DNA of 64,000 nt from Algoriphagus sp. AK58 (GCF_014324365.1 NZ_QEIG01000008.1:791078-855077), one strand, 5' to 3'; numbered from the stretch's first letter, positions 42,994-52,471 are shown. The notes: generated by a model from the sequence alone, not told the origin. Made by a program: numbers and translations.

Positions 42994-43233
42994 CTTCTCA
43001 AATCGGAAAAGCCAATTTGGATGACTGATACGCGGAAAAAAACCGAGCTAGGAAGCAAAATCAGGATCTGGCCCTAAAATATTGAAAAATTAATCTCAAT
43101 AATGTTTTTCGACCTTAACAGAAAGGTCTAATAAAGAGATTGACCTTAAAAAATTTTGATTTTCAGGTGAAATTTTTCATTTCCTTTTTGTCCCCTTTCA
43201 GGTATTTTGATTCTCTTATCAAAAAGTCCTGTC

Positions 43234-44733
43234 ATGAATCCTATTGGTCTTATCCTACTTTTGGCTTTGTCCTTTTTTCAAAAACCTGTATCAGATAAAA
43301 AACCTAATATTCTTTTCCTCATTGCAGACGACTGGTCTTTTCCACATGCTGGAATTTATGGAGATCTGGTGGTAAGAACTCCGACTTTCGACCAAATGGC
43401 TAGAGAAGGCGCTCTTTTTCTAAATGCCTATACCGCATCACCCTCTTGTTCCCCAGCTCGGGCCAGTATTCTCACCGGCAGATATCCTCATGAAAATGAA
43501 GCCGGAGCCAATCTTTGGCCAGAATGGCCGGCCCAATACGACACCTACGTAGCCCTGCTGGAAAAGGCAGGATATTTCACTGGATCCACCCGAAAAGGCT
43601 GGGGACCGGGAGATTTCAAAATCTCAGGTCTAGATCATAATCCTGCAGGAAAAGGCTTCACTGACTTTGAATCATTTCTCAAGGAAAGACCCAAAGGACA
43701 GCCATTTACCTTTTGGTTTGGGAGCTCAGATCCCCATCGGGATTATGTGGCTAATACCGGTATTCAAGCGGGGATGAAATTGGAAGAGGTGGTGGTTCCA
43801 GGTTTTTTCCCGGATACTGACTGCGTAAGAAATGATATCCTGGACTACTACTATGAGATCGAGCGATTTGACCGGGAATGCGGGCAACTGATCGGAAAAT
43901 TGAAAGATATCGGAGAACTGGACAATACCATCATTGTGATCACGAGCGACAACGGGATGCCATTCCCTCGAGCCAAGGCAAATTTATATGATTATGGAAC
44001 CCGAATGCCACTCCTCATCCGTTGGCCTGAAAAGATCAAACCAGGCACTATAGTGAACGATTTTGTGAATTTTGTAGATTTTGCTCCGAGCTTTTTGGAG
44101 GTAGCTGGATTAAGTCCAAAAAACATGAGCGGGCAGTCTCTTTGGCCACTTTTGGCAGGAGAAAAACAGAAAAGAAATCAGGTTTATCTCGAAAGAGAGC
44201 GCCATGCCAACGTACGGAAGGGTGATCAAAGTTACCCCATGAGAGGAATCCGAAATCATCGCTATCTCTACATCTGGAATCCCATGCCGGAAAGGAATCC
44301 TGCTGGAGATCCGACCGTACATCAGTCCGTTGGGCAATTCGGAGATGTGGATCATTCCATCACCAAGTTTTTGATTATGGCCATGGAAGGAAAAAGTGTG
44401 ACCGGACAACCGGATTATTTTGCCCTTTCCTTTGGACCAAGGCCTGAGGAAGAGCTCTATGATGTAGAGAAAGACCCTTATCAGCTTTACAATCTGGCAT
44501 CAGATCCCAAATTAACCCAAGTAAAAGAAGAAATGAGAAAGGACTTGCTCAATTGGATGAAAAGGACCCATGACCTTCGGTTTGAAAATCCAAGATCTAC
44601 CTATTGGGATGAACTCAGATTCACTCCGGATTATCAGATGAAGGATATCGATTGGAAAAAGCAAATTGAAGAATATCGGATTCTTCCGCCTTTTGGTGCG
44701 GTAAAGGAAATTCCCTGCCTACCAGTTCAGTAG
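43234..44733 (+). CDS. Exported sulfatase (Cys type)
   Basis: A 499-residue enzyme. The ATG at 43234 gives a short hydrophobic signal (MNPIGLILLLALSFFQKP). The formylglycine motif is CSPAR in SPSCSPARASILTGRYPHE; metal ligands are in LFLIADDWSF and in VITSDNGMPF. It would remove sulfate from sugars or other esters after maturation of the Cys; no maturase is encoded in the window. A relic of a second sulfatase tail lies 95 bp downstream. A hairpin at 44751 probably ends the transcript. Confidence 0.92.
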   Translation: MNPIGLILLLALSFFQKPVSDKKPNILFLIADDWSFPHAGIYGDLVVRTPTFDQMAREGALFLNAYTASPSCSPARASILTGRYPHENEAGANLWPEWPAQYDTYVALLEKAGYFTGSTRKGWGPGDFKISGLDHNPAGKGFTDFESFLKERPKGQPFTFWFGSSDPHRDYVANTGIQAGMKLEEVVVPGFFPDTDCVRNDILDYYYEIERFDRECGQLIGKLKDIGELDNTIIVITSDNGMPFPRAKANLYDYGTRMPLLIRWPEKIKPGTIVNDFVNFVDFAPSFLEVAGLSPKNMSGQSLWPLLAGEKQKRNQVYLERERHANVRKGDQSYPMRGIRNHRYLYIWNPMPERNPAGDPTVHQSVGQFGDVDHSITKFLIMAMEGKSVTGQPDYFALSFGPRPEEELYDVEKDPYQLYNLASDPKLTQVKEEMRKDLLNWMKRTHDLRFENPRSTYWDELRFTPDYQMKDIDWKKQIEEYRILPPFGAVKEIPCLPVQ

Positions 44734-44750
44734 TAAGGAATCGAAACTTA

Positions 44751-44778
44751 TTATCCTGCTTTCGGAAAAGCAGGATAA
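44751..44778. terminator. Hairpin after the sulfatase gene
   Basis: A perfect 12-bp stem TTATCCTGCTTT/AAAGCAGGATAA around CGGA. There is no T-tract on the plus side, so it may be a rho-independent signal of weak type or a repeat palindrome. Confidence 0.5.
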
Positions 44779-44827
44779 CAAGTCTCTCTCGAAGCACTCC
44801 CTTTTTCTGGAGAGGCAGAAAAGCAGT

Positions 44828-44914
44828 CGAAAGCAAACTGAGGAGTACTGGATTCTGCCACCTTTTGGACCCAAAATCCAAAAAGAGATTCCAAGTATAG
44901 AACAGGGAAGTTAA
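44828..44914 (+). pseudogene. Relic of a sulfatase C-terminus
   Basis: Read in frame, 28 codons give RKQTEEYWILPPFG and then KEIPSIEQGS before a TAA. They align with the last residues of the intact sulfatase just upstream (KKQIEEYRILPPFG, KEIP). So a second, related sulfatase gene once ended here and all but its last 28 codons has been lost. It ends 2 bp before the convergent esterase stop. Confidence 0.65.
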
Positions 44915-44916
44915 GG

Positions 44917-46086
44917 TTATTTCAATCTCAAGAAATCTAGTACGGCCTCATCCCCTTTGAACGCACGCTCCGGCATGGGATTTTTTTCATTGAACACCCT
45001 GAGTTCATCCGCAGAAAGCAGGGTCACAAAGCTTTCATCGAATCCATCCTGATAGGGAATCCGACCGGCATTGAGCCCGAGGTAATGTCCAAAGAAATTA
45101 TAGACCGCAGCCCGTTTATTTTTCCCATAGTCGTGTCGCTCGCCTGCTAAGTGGACATTATCTACACGACTCTCTGCCTCATAAGTGGAATAGACTTTTT
45201 GCACATAGGGAAACTCGATTCGGGGATTGTTTTTGGTCCAGTCTCCTCCGTCTGAAACCAGCAACATGGGTCGAGGCGCAGCCAAAGCTGCAATCTCCAC
45301 ATTGTTGGTTTGGTGATCTGCACTTTTGTGAATCGGCATCCCACTTTCGCAGGTGCAGCCGCCGAAGAAATAGGCAGAAACCATCACCACAGGTGCTGAA
45401 ACTTTAATCCTCGAATCCAAAGCAGTAATCAAAATCGTCTGAGTGCCTCCACCGGACTCGCCCGTCACACCGATTCGCTCAGGGTCCACATCCGAACGGG
45501 AAATCAGGTAATCGATCACCCGTTGGGAATTGTAGGTTTGAAGGGTGAGTGCAATCGGAATTTTGTGATCCACTTGCTTGGAATCGCCATAGCCAATCAT
45601 GTCATAGGCAAATACCACCGCACCCATTCGTGCGAATGCTGCACTTCGGGTTTGCATGCTTTCTCCAAATCGTAAATCCGGCCCATGGCCATGAACGCTA
45701 AGAATTGCAGGACTTTTGGCAAAAGGGGCTGGATTAAGCGGACGGTAAAGGTTTCCCGTAATGAAAAATCCGGGGAAGCTTTCGATGGCGATGTTTTCCA
45801 CGATATAGCCATCCATCTCGCGGGTGCTGTGAATGATGGTATTGAACGAAGTAGTTCGGGCAGGCATTTGCTCAAGCTTCATTCCCTCGATAATTCCTTT
45901 TCTGATTACTTCGGCTCGCTTTTCCCAATCCGCTTGGGTGCTCCATTCCGAGGCGGACTTTTTCATAAAAATAGCTGCCTCATCTTCTGTCCAATGAGCC
46001 CCTTGGCAAAGCATGTTTTCTTGGGCAAAAACCCTAGTAAACTGAAAAAGAAGGAATATCGAAATAGGAATGATTGCTTTCTTCAT
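44917..46086 (-). CDS. Exported alpha/beta-hydrolase (acetylxylan-esterase-like)
   Basis: A 389-residue protein with signal MKKAIIPISIFLLFQFTRVFA. The nucleophile elbow is GESGGG (GVTGESGGGTQTI) and a late HDYG gives the likely catalytic His. The fold pattern (LSVHGHGPDLRFG, then YDMIGYGDSKQ) fits the large S9/acetylxylan-esterase-like hydrolases common in Bacteroidota. It would deacylate sugars in the periplasm. It follows the sulfatase gene by 12 bp on the same strand. Confidence 0.8.
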   Translation of the reverse strand: MKKAIIPISIFLLFQFTRVFAQENMLCQGAHWTEDEAAIFMKKSASEWSTQADWEKRAEVIRKGIIEGMKLEQMPARTTSFNTIIHSTREMDGYIVENIAIESFPGFFITGNLYRPLNPAPFAKSPAILSVHGHGPDLRFGESMQTRSAAFARMGAVVFAYDMIGYGDSKQVDHKIPIALTLQTYNSQRVIDYLISRSDVDPERIGVTGESGGGTQTILITALDSRIKVSAPVVMVSAYFFGGCTCESGMPIHKSADHQTNNVEIAALAAPRPMLLVSDGGDWTKNNPRIEFPYVQKVYSTYEAESRVDNVHLAGERHDYGKNKRAAVYNFFGHYLGLNAGRIPYQDGFDESFVTLLSADELRVFNEKNPMPERAFKGDEAVLDFLRLK

Positions 46087-46098
46087 AGGTGCGAGCGC

Positions 46099-47706
46099 TT
46101 ATTGGATGAGCAGGGAAATTTCTGTGGGTTCATATCCGATTCGGTGGGAATTGACATGGATAGTGTCTCCTTTCTGAGCTTCAAAAGGAGCAGTGTACAC
46201 CTTCCAACCTTCTTTTTCAGAAAAACGGTAGCCAATCGAAGCGCTTGGATTGGAGCAGGTCAGATGAACTTTTCCATTTTCAAAAGTAAGCCGGGCGGCA
46301 GGAGTCACCGGAGGAGTGTCCTTTCCTTTCCACCAAGTACGGATCATTTCCATCTCATTGACCGTACCCAGATCCCCAAAATCTGCGATCCAATCCTCAT
46401 GGGCTTTGCGCAGCTCGACCAACTTCTCCGAAAAAGCAGGGTCGGAGGCAAGATTTTTGAATTCATAGGGATCGGACTGGGTATCGTACAATTCCTCCAC
46501 GGGTTTGGATGGTGCAAACCAACGGGCTTGATTTTCATTCAGCTTTCCTTCTTGGTGCAGCTTCAATAAATGCGGCATCAGAGGATTTTGCAGCCGAAAT
46601 CGGATATTCTGGTAGTTGGGCTTCTCGGGCATGTAGTTGCGGATGTATTTGAATCGCCCGTCAAAAACAGCCCTCACCCGATCGTATTCACTATCCATTC
46701 GATCCCGTGCGGCATAGATGTATTTCCTTGGGGCTGATTTTTGAGCTCCTAAAAAGGCTTGACCTTGTATGCTCTCCGGAATAGGTATTCCCGCCAAAGA
46801 AAGAAGCGTAGGTGCAAAATCCACAAAACTGACCAGCTCTTCATTTCGGGTTCCAGCTTGCAGAAATGGAGCCTTGATCAGCAAGGGTACACGCAATCCC
46901 CGATCGTAGAGCTCACGCTTGACATAGGGTAATCCGTCTCCATGATCCGAATAGAAAAAGATGATCGTGTTGTCATATAGTCCATCTTCTTTCAGCTGCC
47001 GGATCACCTCACCCACCTGATCATCCATGGTCATCACATTGGTGATAAATCGAGCCATTACATACCTGCTGATCGAATCATCCGGATAATAAGGTGGGAT
47101 TTTCACCTTGGATGGATCGACCTTCAGGGGTTCTTTTTCCCTCACCCACACCTGAGATTCATGGGGGGTGGTGAAGTTGAAAATGGAGAAAAAAGGCTGG
47201 CTTTTATCTATTCTGTTGCGGTAATGTGCTCTGGGGCTGCTTTCATCCCACATGGTCACGGGACTTCGGAATTGGTAATCTTCCTTGGAGTTGTTGGAGG
47301 TGTAATAGCCGGCTTCCCGTAAAATCAAAGGGTAAGGCTTCATTCCTTCAGGCAAAACCGCAGAATAGCCTTTGAATCCTGGAGGATAATCATCCGAAGC
47401 AACTGCAGAAGCTGCCAAAGTTCGCATGTGCATGGCGCCGATAGACGTTTGATAAGCACCAGTAATCAAGGCTGCCCGACTTGGAGCACATACGCCTGCA
47501 GTAGAGAAAGCATTCATGTACTGCACAGATTCCTTGGCTAAGGCATTGAGATGAGGTGTCTTTCCACCCGTGCCTCCATACACTTCCAAATGCTCCGGAG
47601 ACATGTCCTCCACCACGATCCAGACGATATTGGGGCGATTTTGCTGAGCAAGTCCTACGGAATAGAAGAAAGAAATTCCGATCAGGAAGATTAAAAGCTT
47701 TTTCAT
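46099..47706 (-). CDS. Exported sulfatase (Cys type, second)
   Basis: A 535-residue enzyme from the ATG at 47706 (MKKLLIFLIGISFFYSVGLA); the longer reading to 48084 runs into the divergent isomerase gene. The maturation motif is CAPSR in AGVCAPSRAALITG; metal residues lie in VVEDMSPEHLEVYGG and in FFYSDHGDGLPY. The sequence and length differ from the 43-kb sulfatase, so another subfamily is likely. It is the first gene of a two-gene unit with the esterase and diverges from the Tat-exported isomerase. Confidence 0.92.
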   Translation of the reverse strand: MKKLLIFLIGISFFYSVGLAQQNRPNIVWIVVEDMSPEHLEVYGGTGGKTPHLNALAKESVQYMNAFSTAGVCAPSRAALITGAYQTSIGAMHMRTLAASAVASDDYPPGFKGYSAVLPEGMKPYPLILREAGYYTSNNSKEDYQFRSPVTMWDESSPRAHYRNRIDKSQPFFSIFNFTTPHESQVWVREKEPLKVDPSKVKIPPYYPDDSISRYVMARFITNVMTMDDQVGEVIRQLKEDGLYDNTIIFFYSDHGDGLPYVKRELYDRGLRVPLLIKAPFLQAGTRNEELVSFVDFAPTLLSLAGIPIPESIQGQAFLGAQKSAPRKYIYAARDRMDSEYDRVRAVFDGRFKYIRNYMPEKPNYQNIRFRLQNPLMPHLLKLHQEGKLNENQARWFAPSKPVEELYDTQSDPYEFKNLASDPAFSEKLVELRKAHEDWIADFGDLGTVNEMEMIRTWWKGKDTPPVTPAARLTFENGKVHLTCSNPSASIGYRFSEKEGWKVYTAPFEAQKGDTIHVNSHRIGYEPTEISLLIQ

Positions 47707-47806
47707 AGCCAAGGTTGCTTTGGGTGGATTTTCAAAAGATAAGATTTTATCAGAATAAAGCTGAAGGGTACTGTCCTTTTCCAATTGAATATCAGTCCAA
47801 AATGGG

Positions 47807-47837
47807 CTTGGCCAATAATTTTTTATGGCTAACTTTC
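47807..47837 (+). promoter_or_regulatory. Probable promoter of the Tat-exported isomerase gene
   Basis: CTTG at 47807-47810, 19-bp spacer, TAACTTTC at 47830-47837, approximating TTTG/TAnnTTTG. The start would be near 47844, 17 nt before the ATG. Confidence 0.4.
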
Positions 47838-47860
47838 TTTCACCCAAAACCTCATCTCTT

Positions 47861-48805
47861 ATGACCAATAGAAGAAATTTCCTGAAAACCACTGGCCTAG
47901 CCACAGCTGCGCTGGGTTTGGGATTGCCCCAAGTAAATTTTGCTATGAACAACGCAAACCCTCCATTCAAAATTTCATTGGCCGAGTGGTCACTGAATAA
48001 ACTCCTATTTGGAGGAAAAATGAACCATTTAGACTTTGCACGTGACGCCAAAAAGAACGGAATTGAAGCCATCGAATATGTCAATCAGTTCTTCATGGAT
48101 AAAGCCCAAGACAAGGCTTACCTTCAAGAAATGAAAAACCGAGCTGATGGAGAGGGAGTAACCTCGGTTCTCATCATGATCGATCGCGAAGGGCAATTAG
48201 GAGCCGCTACCTCAGAGGAAAGGCAACAAACCGTAGAAAACCACAAAAAATGGGTAGAGGCCGCCAAATTCTTGGGTTGTCATTCTATCCGAATCAATGC
48301 TTACACCGCTGTACCGTTCAGCCAAGATCCCAAAGCAGAACAAGAAGCCATAAATGTCTGTAGTTCGACCTTCAGAAGAATCTGTGAATTTGCGGATGAC
48401 TTTGACATCAATGTAATTATCGAAAACCACGGAGGCTTTTCTTCCAACGGCAAGTGGCTAGCAGAACTGATCAAACAAACCGCACACCCCAGAGCAGGAA
48501 CTTTACCTGATTTTGGCAACTTTGCCATGAAACGGGATGCTTCAGGAATCCTTAGCTATGACTCCTATCGGGGTGTAGATGAGTTAATGCCCTTTGCTAA
48601 GGGTGTCAGTTTGAAACCTGTGGTTTGGGATGAGAGAGGAAAGGAGCACCCTTTGGATTATGAGCGAATGATGAAATTAGTCGTCGGACACGGATTTCAT
48701 GGATATGTGGGGATTGAGCATGGCTCGGAAGGCCGTGAATGGGAAAGCATCAACGAAATCAGGGTGAATCTGGAAACCATTCAACGGACTTTGGCAAATG
48801 CTTAA
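47861..48805 (+). CDS. Tat-exported sugar phosphate isomerase/epimerase-like protein
   Basis: A 314-residue protein with a twin-arginine signal (MTNRRNFLKTTGLATAALGL). The mature part is a xylose-isomerase-like TIM barrel (AP endonuclease 2 superfamily): LAEWSLNKLLFGG, IEAIEYVNQFF, VIIENHGGFSSNG, GHGFHGYVGIEHGSE. Proteins of this type are placed among sugar-catabolic genes and often lack a tested substrate. It diverges from the sulfatase, so may work on the same glycans. Confidence 0.8.
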   Translation: MTNRRNFLKTTGLATAALGLGLPQVNFAMNNANPPFKISLAEWSLNKLLFGGKMNHLDFARDAKKNGIEAIEYVNQFFMDKAQDKAYLQEMKNRADGEGVTSVLIMIDREGQLGAATSEERQQTVENHKKWVEAAKFLGCHSIRINAYTAVPFSQDPKAEQEAINVCSSTFRRICEFADDFDINVIIENHGGFSSNGKWLAELIKQTAHPRAGTLPDFGNFAMKRDASGILSYDSYRGVDELMPFAKGVSLKPVVWDERGKEHPLDYERMMKLVVGHGFHGYVGIEHGSEGREWESINEIRVNLETIQRTLANA

Positions 48806-48810
48806 AAGAG

Positions 48811-48978
48811 AAGAGGCTGTCTCATAAGTACTGTTTGTCACATCGAGCACCGGACCATCGATAGTTGGGCAGATCGAAATGTGGTCTGGATCACTAGAAT
48901 CGGCCTTCGACTCCAATCACCCTGAGCGAAGTCGAAGGGTGGGGCTGACCTTAATGCCCCTTGATGAGACAGCCTCTT
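48811..48978. repeat. Short element with perfect 15-bp terminal inverted repeats
   Basis: Left end AAGAGGCTGTCTCAT (48811-48825) and right end ATGAGACAGCCTCTT (48964-48978) are perfect complements. Between them are about 140 bp with the REP-like CCCTGAGCGAAGTCGAAGGG (at 48919-48938) and no gene. The element lies between convergent genes. It fits a miniature inverted-repeat element; a T-rich tail makes a terminator role also possible. Confidence 0.6.
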
Positions 48979-48983
48979 TGTTT

Positions 48984-50138
48984 TTATTTTTCCTCCAACC
49001 TGATCAATTCAAATTGAAATTGGTCCTCCACATTATTGGGATTTTCGGGATGATTGATGGAGAGGTAAAGGCCTTTCTCTCCCACAAAATAATTGCTGGG
49101 ATAATAGATTCCTGCTTCAAATTTCCGCTCGGTGAGCACCATACCTTTCTCATCTAAAACCATCACCACGAAAGCGCCCGGAGTAGCACGAAGTGCTCTC
49201 AGCTGATCATCATTTTCGATGGTGACCGTCGGAAAAGCAAAGCGGTAGTACACCTTTCGAAAAGGATCAAAAATCAGTGATTCATATCGGGACTTCGCTG
49301 AAGAATATTCGGCAAATCCACGGCTGTCTGTATCCTTGGCAAAACTAGGCATCACTTCATCCAAAAATTGGCTCTTGGCTTCGGTGGAGGTAGCTTCGGC
49401 GGAATTGGCAGAATAATAATAGATGCGATGGTCTCCTAAAAATGACACCATCATTTGATCCTCATCCTGGTGAAAACTGTATTCGAGTTGCTTCTGTCCA
49501 GTGGAAAGGTAGTCTTTGGGGAATCTCTGTGGCAAAAGGCGAACCGATCCTGTTTCCAAGTTAATCGCAGCTGCCAGTGAAATCGTATCCAATTGGGTTT
49601 GTGTAAAATCCGAAACTCTTCCATCCGCTCTTAGCTTTGCCACCAATTCATTACCCATCACTTTGGGAGGAGAGACATAGTAACTATTGTGAACAAAAAG
49701 GGTGGCGTACCCATCGGGCAAGTCAAATCGGATTCGATTTTTCACTTTTCCGGAAGTGTCTGTAAGGATAAACTGATTGCCAAAGGGAGGAAAAACGAAA
49801 ATGCTATCCAAGCTTTGTACATGAAAATAGGCTAGTTCAATTCCTTGGTCTCCCTCCCTTTCAAAAATCAATTCCTTCACCAAGGATTGACTGCCAAGAT
49901 CATAGATTTGGATGGCATTGGTATTCCAGTTGGCACTAAAGAGGTAAGGTTTGTCCTCAAGAAAATACTGCAAACCTACACTGATATTGGGAGTTTGATC
50001 ATTCAGAGGAAGTGAAAGAATTTCGTTGCCGGGAGCCAATTCATAGGTTTTGGCCTTTTGAGTATCTGGGGTTTGACAGGAAAAGATCCATCCGAAGAAA
50101 AGGCTGAGAAAAGCGATTTTTAAAGTATTCTTGTGCAT
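48984..50138 (-). CDS. DUF4221 family lipoprotein
   Basis: A 384-residue lipoprotein (MHKNTLKIAFLSLFFGWIFSC, Cys21). The beta-propeller-like body (FSANWNTNAIQIYDLGSQSL, LDSIFVFPPFGNQFILTDTS) and the late SLYLSINHPENPNN-like pattern resemble the DUF4221 family of Bacteroidota, whose function is unknown. It shares a 65-bp spacer with the divergent glyoxalase-fold gene, which contains an inverted repeat. Confidence 0.7.
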   Translation of the reverse strand: MHKNTLKIAFLSLFFGWIFSCQTPDTQKAKTYELAPGNEILSLPLNDQTPNISVGLQYFLEDKPYLFSANWNTNAIQIYDLGSQSLVKELIFEREGDQGIELAYFHVQSLDSIFVFPPFGNQFILTDTSGKVKNRIRFDLPDGYATLFVHNSYYVSPPKVMGNELVAKLRADGRVSDFTQTQLDTISLAAAINLETGSVRLLPQRFPKDYLSTGQKQLEYSFHQDEDQMMVSFLGDHRIYYYSANSAEATSTEAKSQFLDEVMPSFAKDTDSRGFAEYSSAKSRYESLIFDPFRKVYYRFAFPTVTIENDDQLRALRATPGAFVVMVLDEKGMVLTERKFEAGIYYPSNYFVGEKGLYLSINHPENPNNVEDQFQFELIRLEEK

Positions 50139-50147
50139 GAGAAAAAA

Positions 50148-50169
50148 GGTTTAGCGTCTAAACTAAACC
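50148..50169. promoter_or_regulatory. Inverted repeat between divergent genes
   Basis: GGTTTAG (50148-50154) and CTAAACC (50163-50169) form a perfect 7-bp dyad 9 bp from the ATG of the DUF4221 gene. It could be an operator shared by the divergent genes or a leader hairpin. Confidence 0.4.
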
Positions 50170-50203
50170 TTATCTGGATATTCTGAAAGAATTATTTTAC
50201 AAA

Positions 50204-50593
50204 ATGACCCAACAACTCGGACAACTCTCCTTGCTCGTCAGAGACTATGACGAAGCCATTCGCTACTATACCGAAGTCTTGGATTTTGAACTCTTGGAAG
50301 ATACTCGAATGAGTGAAACCAAGCGGTGGGTAAGAGTTTCACCGCCCGGTTCGACCTGTCACCTGCTTCTTGCCAAAGCAGCCAACGAAACGCAGGAAAA
50401 GCAAATCGGCTTTCAGGCAGGTGGCCGGGTGTTTCTTTTTCTCTACACGGATGACTTTTGGAGAGATTATCGGAAATATACCTCCCGTGGGGTGGAGTTT
50501 ATCCGCGAACCTGCCGAGGAGACTTATGGTATCGTGTCGGTCTTCAAGGATTTGTATGGAAATCTTTGGGATCTAATTCAGCCGAAGCAATGA
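50204..50593 (+). CDS. VOC/glyoxalase superfamily protein
   Basis: A 129-residue cytoplasmic protein of the vicinal-oxygen-chelate fold: LSLLVRDYDEAIRYYTEVLD at the N-terminus and VFKDLYGNLWDLIQPK at the C-terminus. Metal ligands are not fully clear. Members are isomerases, dioxygenases or drug-binding proteins; the specific role is unknown. It is a single gene. Confidence 0.82.
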   Translation: MTQQLGQLSLLVRDYDEAIRYYTEVLDFELLEDTRMSETKRWVRVSPPGSTCHLLLAKAANETQEKQIGFQAGGRVFLFLYTDDFWRDYRKYTSRGVEFIREPAEETYGIVSVFKDLYGNLWDLIQPKQ

Positions 50594-50843
50594 GCATTTT
50601 TCAATGCCCAACTATACTGGAAGCAGATCAATAGGAAAGGTTAAGCTTAATTTAAGGTCTCGGTACGGAATTACTTCGGTCTTCGGCCTACCGTCTTCTG
50701 TCTTATTGAATAAAAGCAGACAAGTCTAATTCTGGCCCTGCACTTCTTGCCATTCCATCCTCATTCCCTATTTTTGCCATGACCTGACCAAAGGGGACTT
50801 TGCCCCTGCCATGCGGGTGATTTTCCTTTTGGTCCTTCCTTTT

Positions 50844-51755
50844 ATGTCACTCCAAGTCTCTCGTCTTACCAAGATTTACGGTTCTCAAAAAGCACTCGAT
50901 GAGGTGAGCTTTTCAGCTTCGCCTGGGAGAATTTTGGGCTTTCTGGGACCCAACGGTGCCGGTAAATCCACCACGATGAAAATCATCACGGGGTACCTTT
51001 CCGCAGATTCAGGCGAAGTGAGTATCCTCGGTGAAGACGCTTTGGCCCAACCGAAAAAAGTTAGCCCAAAAATCGGCTACCTCCCGGAACACAACCCCCT
51101 CTACCTGGATTTGTATGTTCGTGAATTTCTGGAATTTTCCGGAGGTCTGTACGGACTCAAGTCTGGTGAAATCCGTAGACGAACCGACGAACTGATCCGC
51201 AAAACCGGACTCTTGCCCGAGCAACATAAAAAAATCGGACAGCTTTCCAAGGGGTACCGTCAGCGGGTGGGTCTAGCCAGGGCCCTGATTCATGATCCTC
51301 AAGTGGTGATCTTGGACGAGCCCACGACCGGTCTTGACCCCAATCAGCTGGTGGACATCCGCAATCTGATTTTGGAGGTAGCGGAAAACAAAACCCTGAT
51401 CTTTTCCACTCACATCATGCAGGAAGTGGAAGCGATCTGCCAAGATGTGGTGATCATCAATCGGGGAAAAATCCTTGCCGCGAGCCCCCTTTCCGAACTC
51501 AAAGCAGCATCCTCGCAGACTGAACTAGTCCTAGAAACTGAAGAAGCGATGGAATTGGTGTGGTTTGAAGGCATCGGAGCAGTTCGTTTTGGACAAAAAG
51601 GCAATCGGGAGATCATCCTTCAAACCGAAGATCCTTCCGAAGCCCGAAAAGCTTTAATGCAAGTCGTGGCCCAACACCAATTGAATCTAATCAGCCTTAA
51701 CCAAGGCAAGAAAAATCTGGAAACCCTCTTCCGCGAAATCACCAACGCCCAATGA
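50844..51755 (+). CDS. gldA: Gliding motility ABC transporter ATP-binding protein GldA
   Basis: A 303-residue ATPase from the ATG at 50844 (MSLQVSRLTKIYGSQKAL); the reading from 50811 adds eleven residues of no clear use. Walker A GPNGAGKST, the signature LSKGYRQRVGLA and Walker B VVILDEPTTGLDP are intact. The match to GldA rests on its position directly before gldF and gldG, which it should energise. The TGA overlaps the next ATG by 4 bp. Confidence 0.9.
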   Translation: MSLQVSRLTKIYGSQKALDEVSFSASPGRILGFLGPNGAGKSTTMKIITGYLSADSGEVSILGEDALAQPKKVSPKIGYLPEHNPLYLDLYVREFLEFSGGLYGLKSGEIRRRTDELIRKTGLLPEQHKKIGQLSKGYRQRVGLARALIHDPQVVILDEPTTGLDPNQLVDIRNLILEVAENKTLIFSTHIMQEVEAICQDVVIINRGKILAASPLSELKAASSQTELVLETEEAMELVWFEGIGAVRFGQKGNREIILQTEDPSEARKALMQVVAQHQLNLISLNQGKKNLETLFREITNAQ

Positions 51756-52471
51756 AAAGCCTTTTTCTAAAAGAGATCAATGCCTTTTTCGGGAGCCTCA
51801 CCGGCTACCTGGTTTTGGCTTTATTTCTCGTGGCTTTGGGCTTGATCGTATGGGTTTTTCCGGAGAGTTCTGTACTAGACTACGGCTATGCTGACCTTGA
51901 GTCCCTGTTTGCCTACACCCCATACGTATTCACTTTCCTGATTCCTGCGATTGCCATGCGGGCGATTGCGGAGGAACGCAAAAACGGAACTTGGGAATTG
52001 CTTCGCACTTCTCCGCTTTCTTTGGTACAAATCATTATCGCCAAATACTTGGCACTCCTTGCCTTGGTGGTGTTAGCCGTTTTACCAACGCTCTTGTACG
52101 GGTACACTATTTCTACGCTCGGTAATCCTCCGGGCAATCTAGATTGGGCAGGCTTTTTCGGAAGCTGGGCAGGCTTGCTGATGATCGGAGCCACTTTTGC
52201 CGCAGTGGGATTGTTTGCAAGTTCGCTGACCTCACAGCAAGTGGTAGCATTTGTCTTGGGTGTGTTTCTTTGCTTTGTGCTGTACTTTGGATTCACGGCC
52301 TTGGCAGAAATGCTCAGTGGTGATGCAGCCTATTGGGTAGAGGAACTGAGCTTGAGTTATCATTACAACAGTCTCAGCCGGGGCGTCATTGACAGCCGGG
52401 ATGTGTTTTTCTTATTGGGCATGATTTGGGTGTTTTTGGGTGGTTCTGTTTTGATCTTGAGAAACAAATGA
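51752..52471 (+). CDS. gldF: Gliding motility ABC transporter permease GldF
   Basis: A 239-residue inner-membrane permease with about six hydrophobic segments (for example GYLVLALFLVALGLIVWVF and LALLALVVLAVLPTLLYGY). A conserved early segment, RAIAEERKNGTWELLRTSPL, matches the ABC-2 permease type of GldF. It overlaps gldA and gldG by 4 bp each, so the three are one translational unit. Confidence 0.9.
   Translation: MKSLFLKEINAFFGSLTGYLVLALFLVALGLIVWVFPESSVLDYGYADLESLFAYTPYVFTFLIPAIAMRAIAEERKNGTWELLRTSPLSLVQIIIAKYLALLALVVLAVLPTLLYGYTISTLGNPPGNLDWAGFFGSWAGLLMIGATFAAVGLFASSLTSQQVVAFVLGVFLCFVLYFGFTALAEMLSGDAAYWVEELSLSYHYNSLSRGVIDSRDVFFLLGMIWVFLGGSVLILRNK

Noticed and set aside
47707..48084. N-terminal extension of the second sulfatase
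   Set aside because: It would cover the divergent isomerase gene; the signal peptide begins at 47706.
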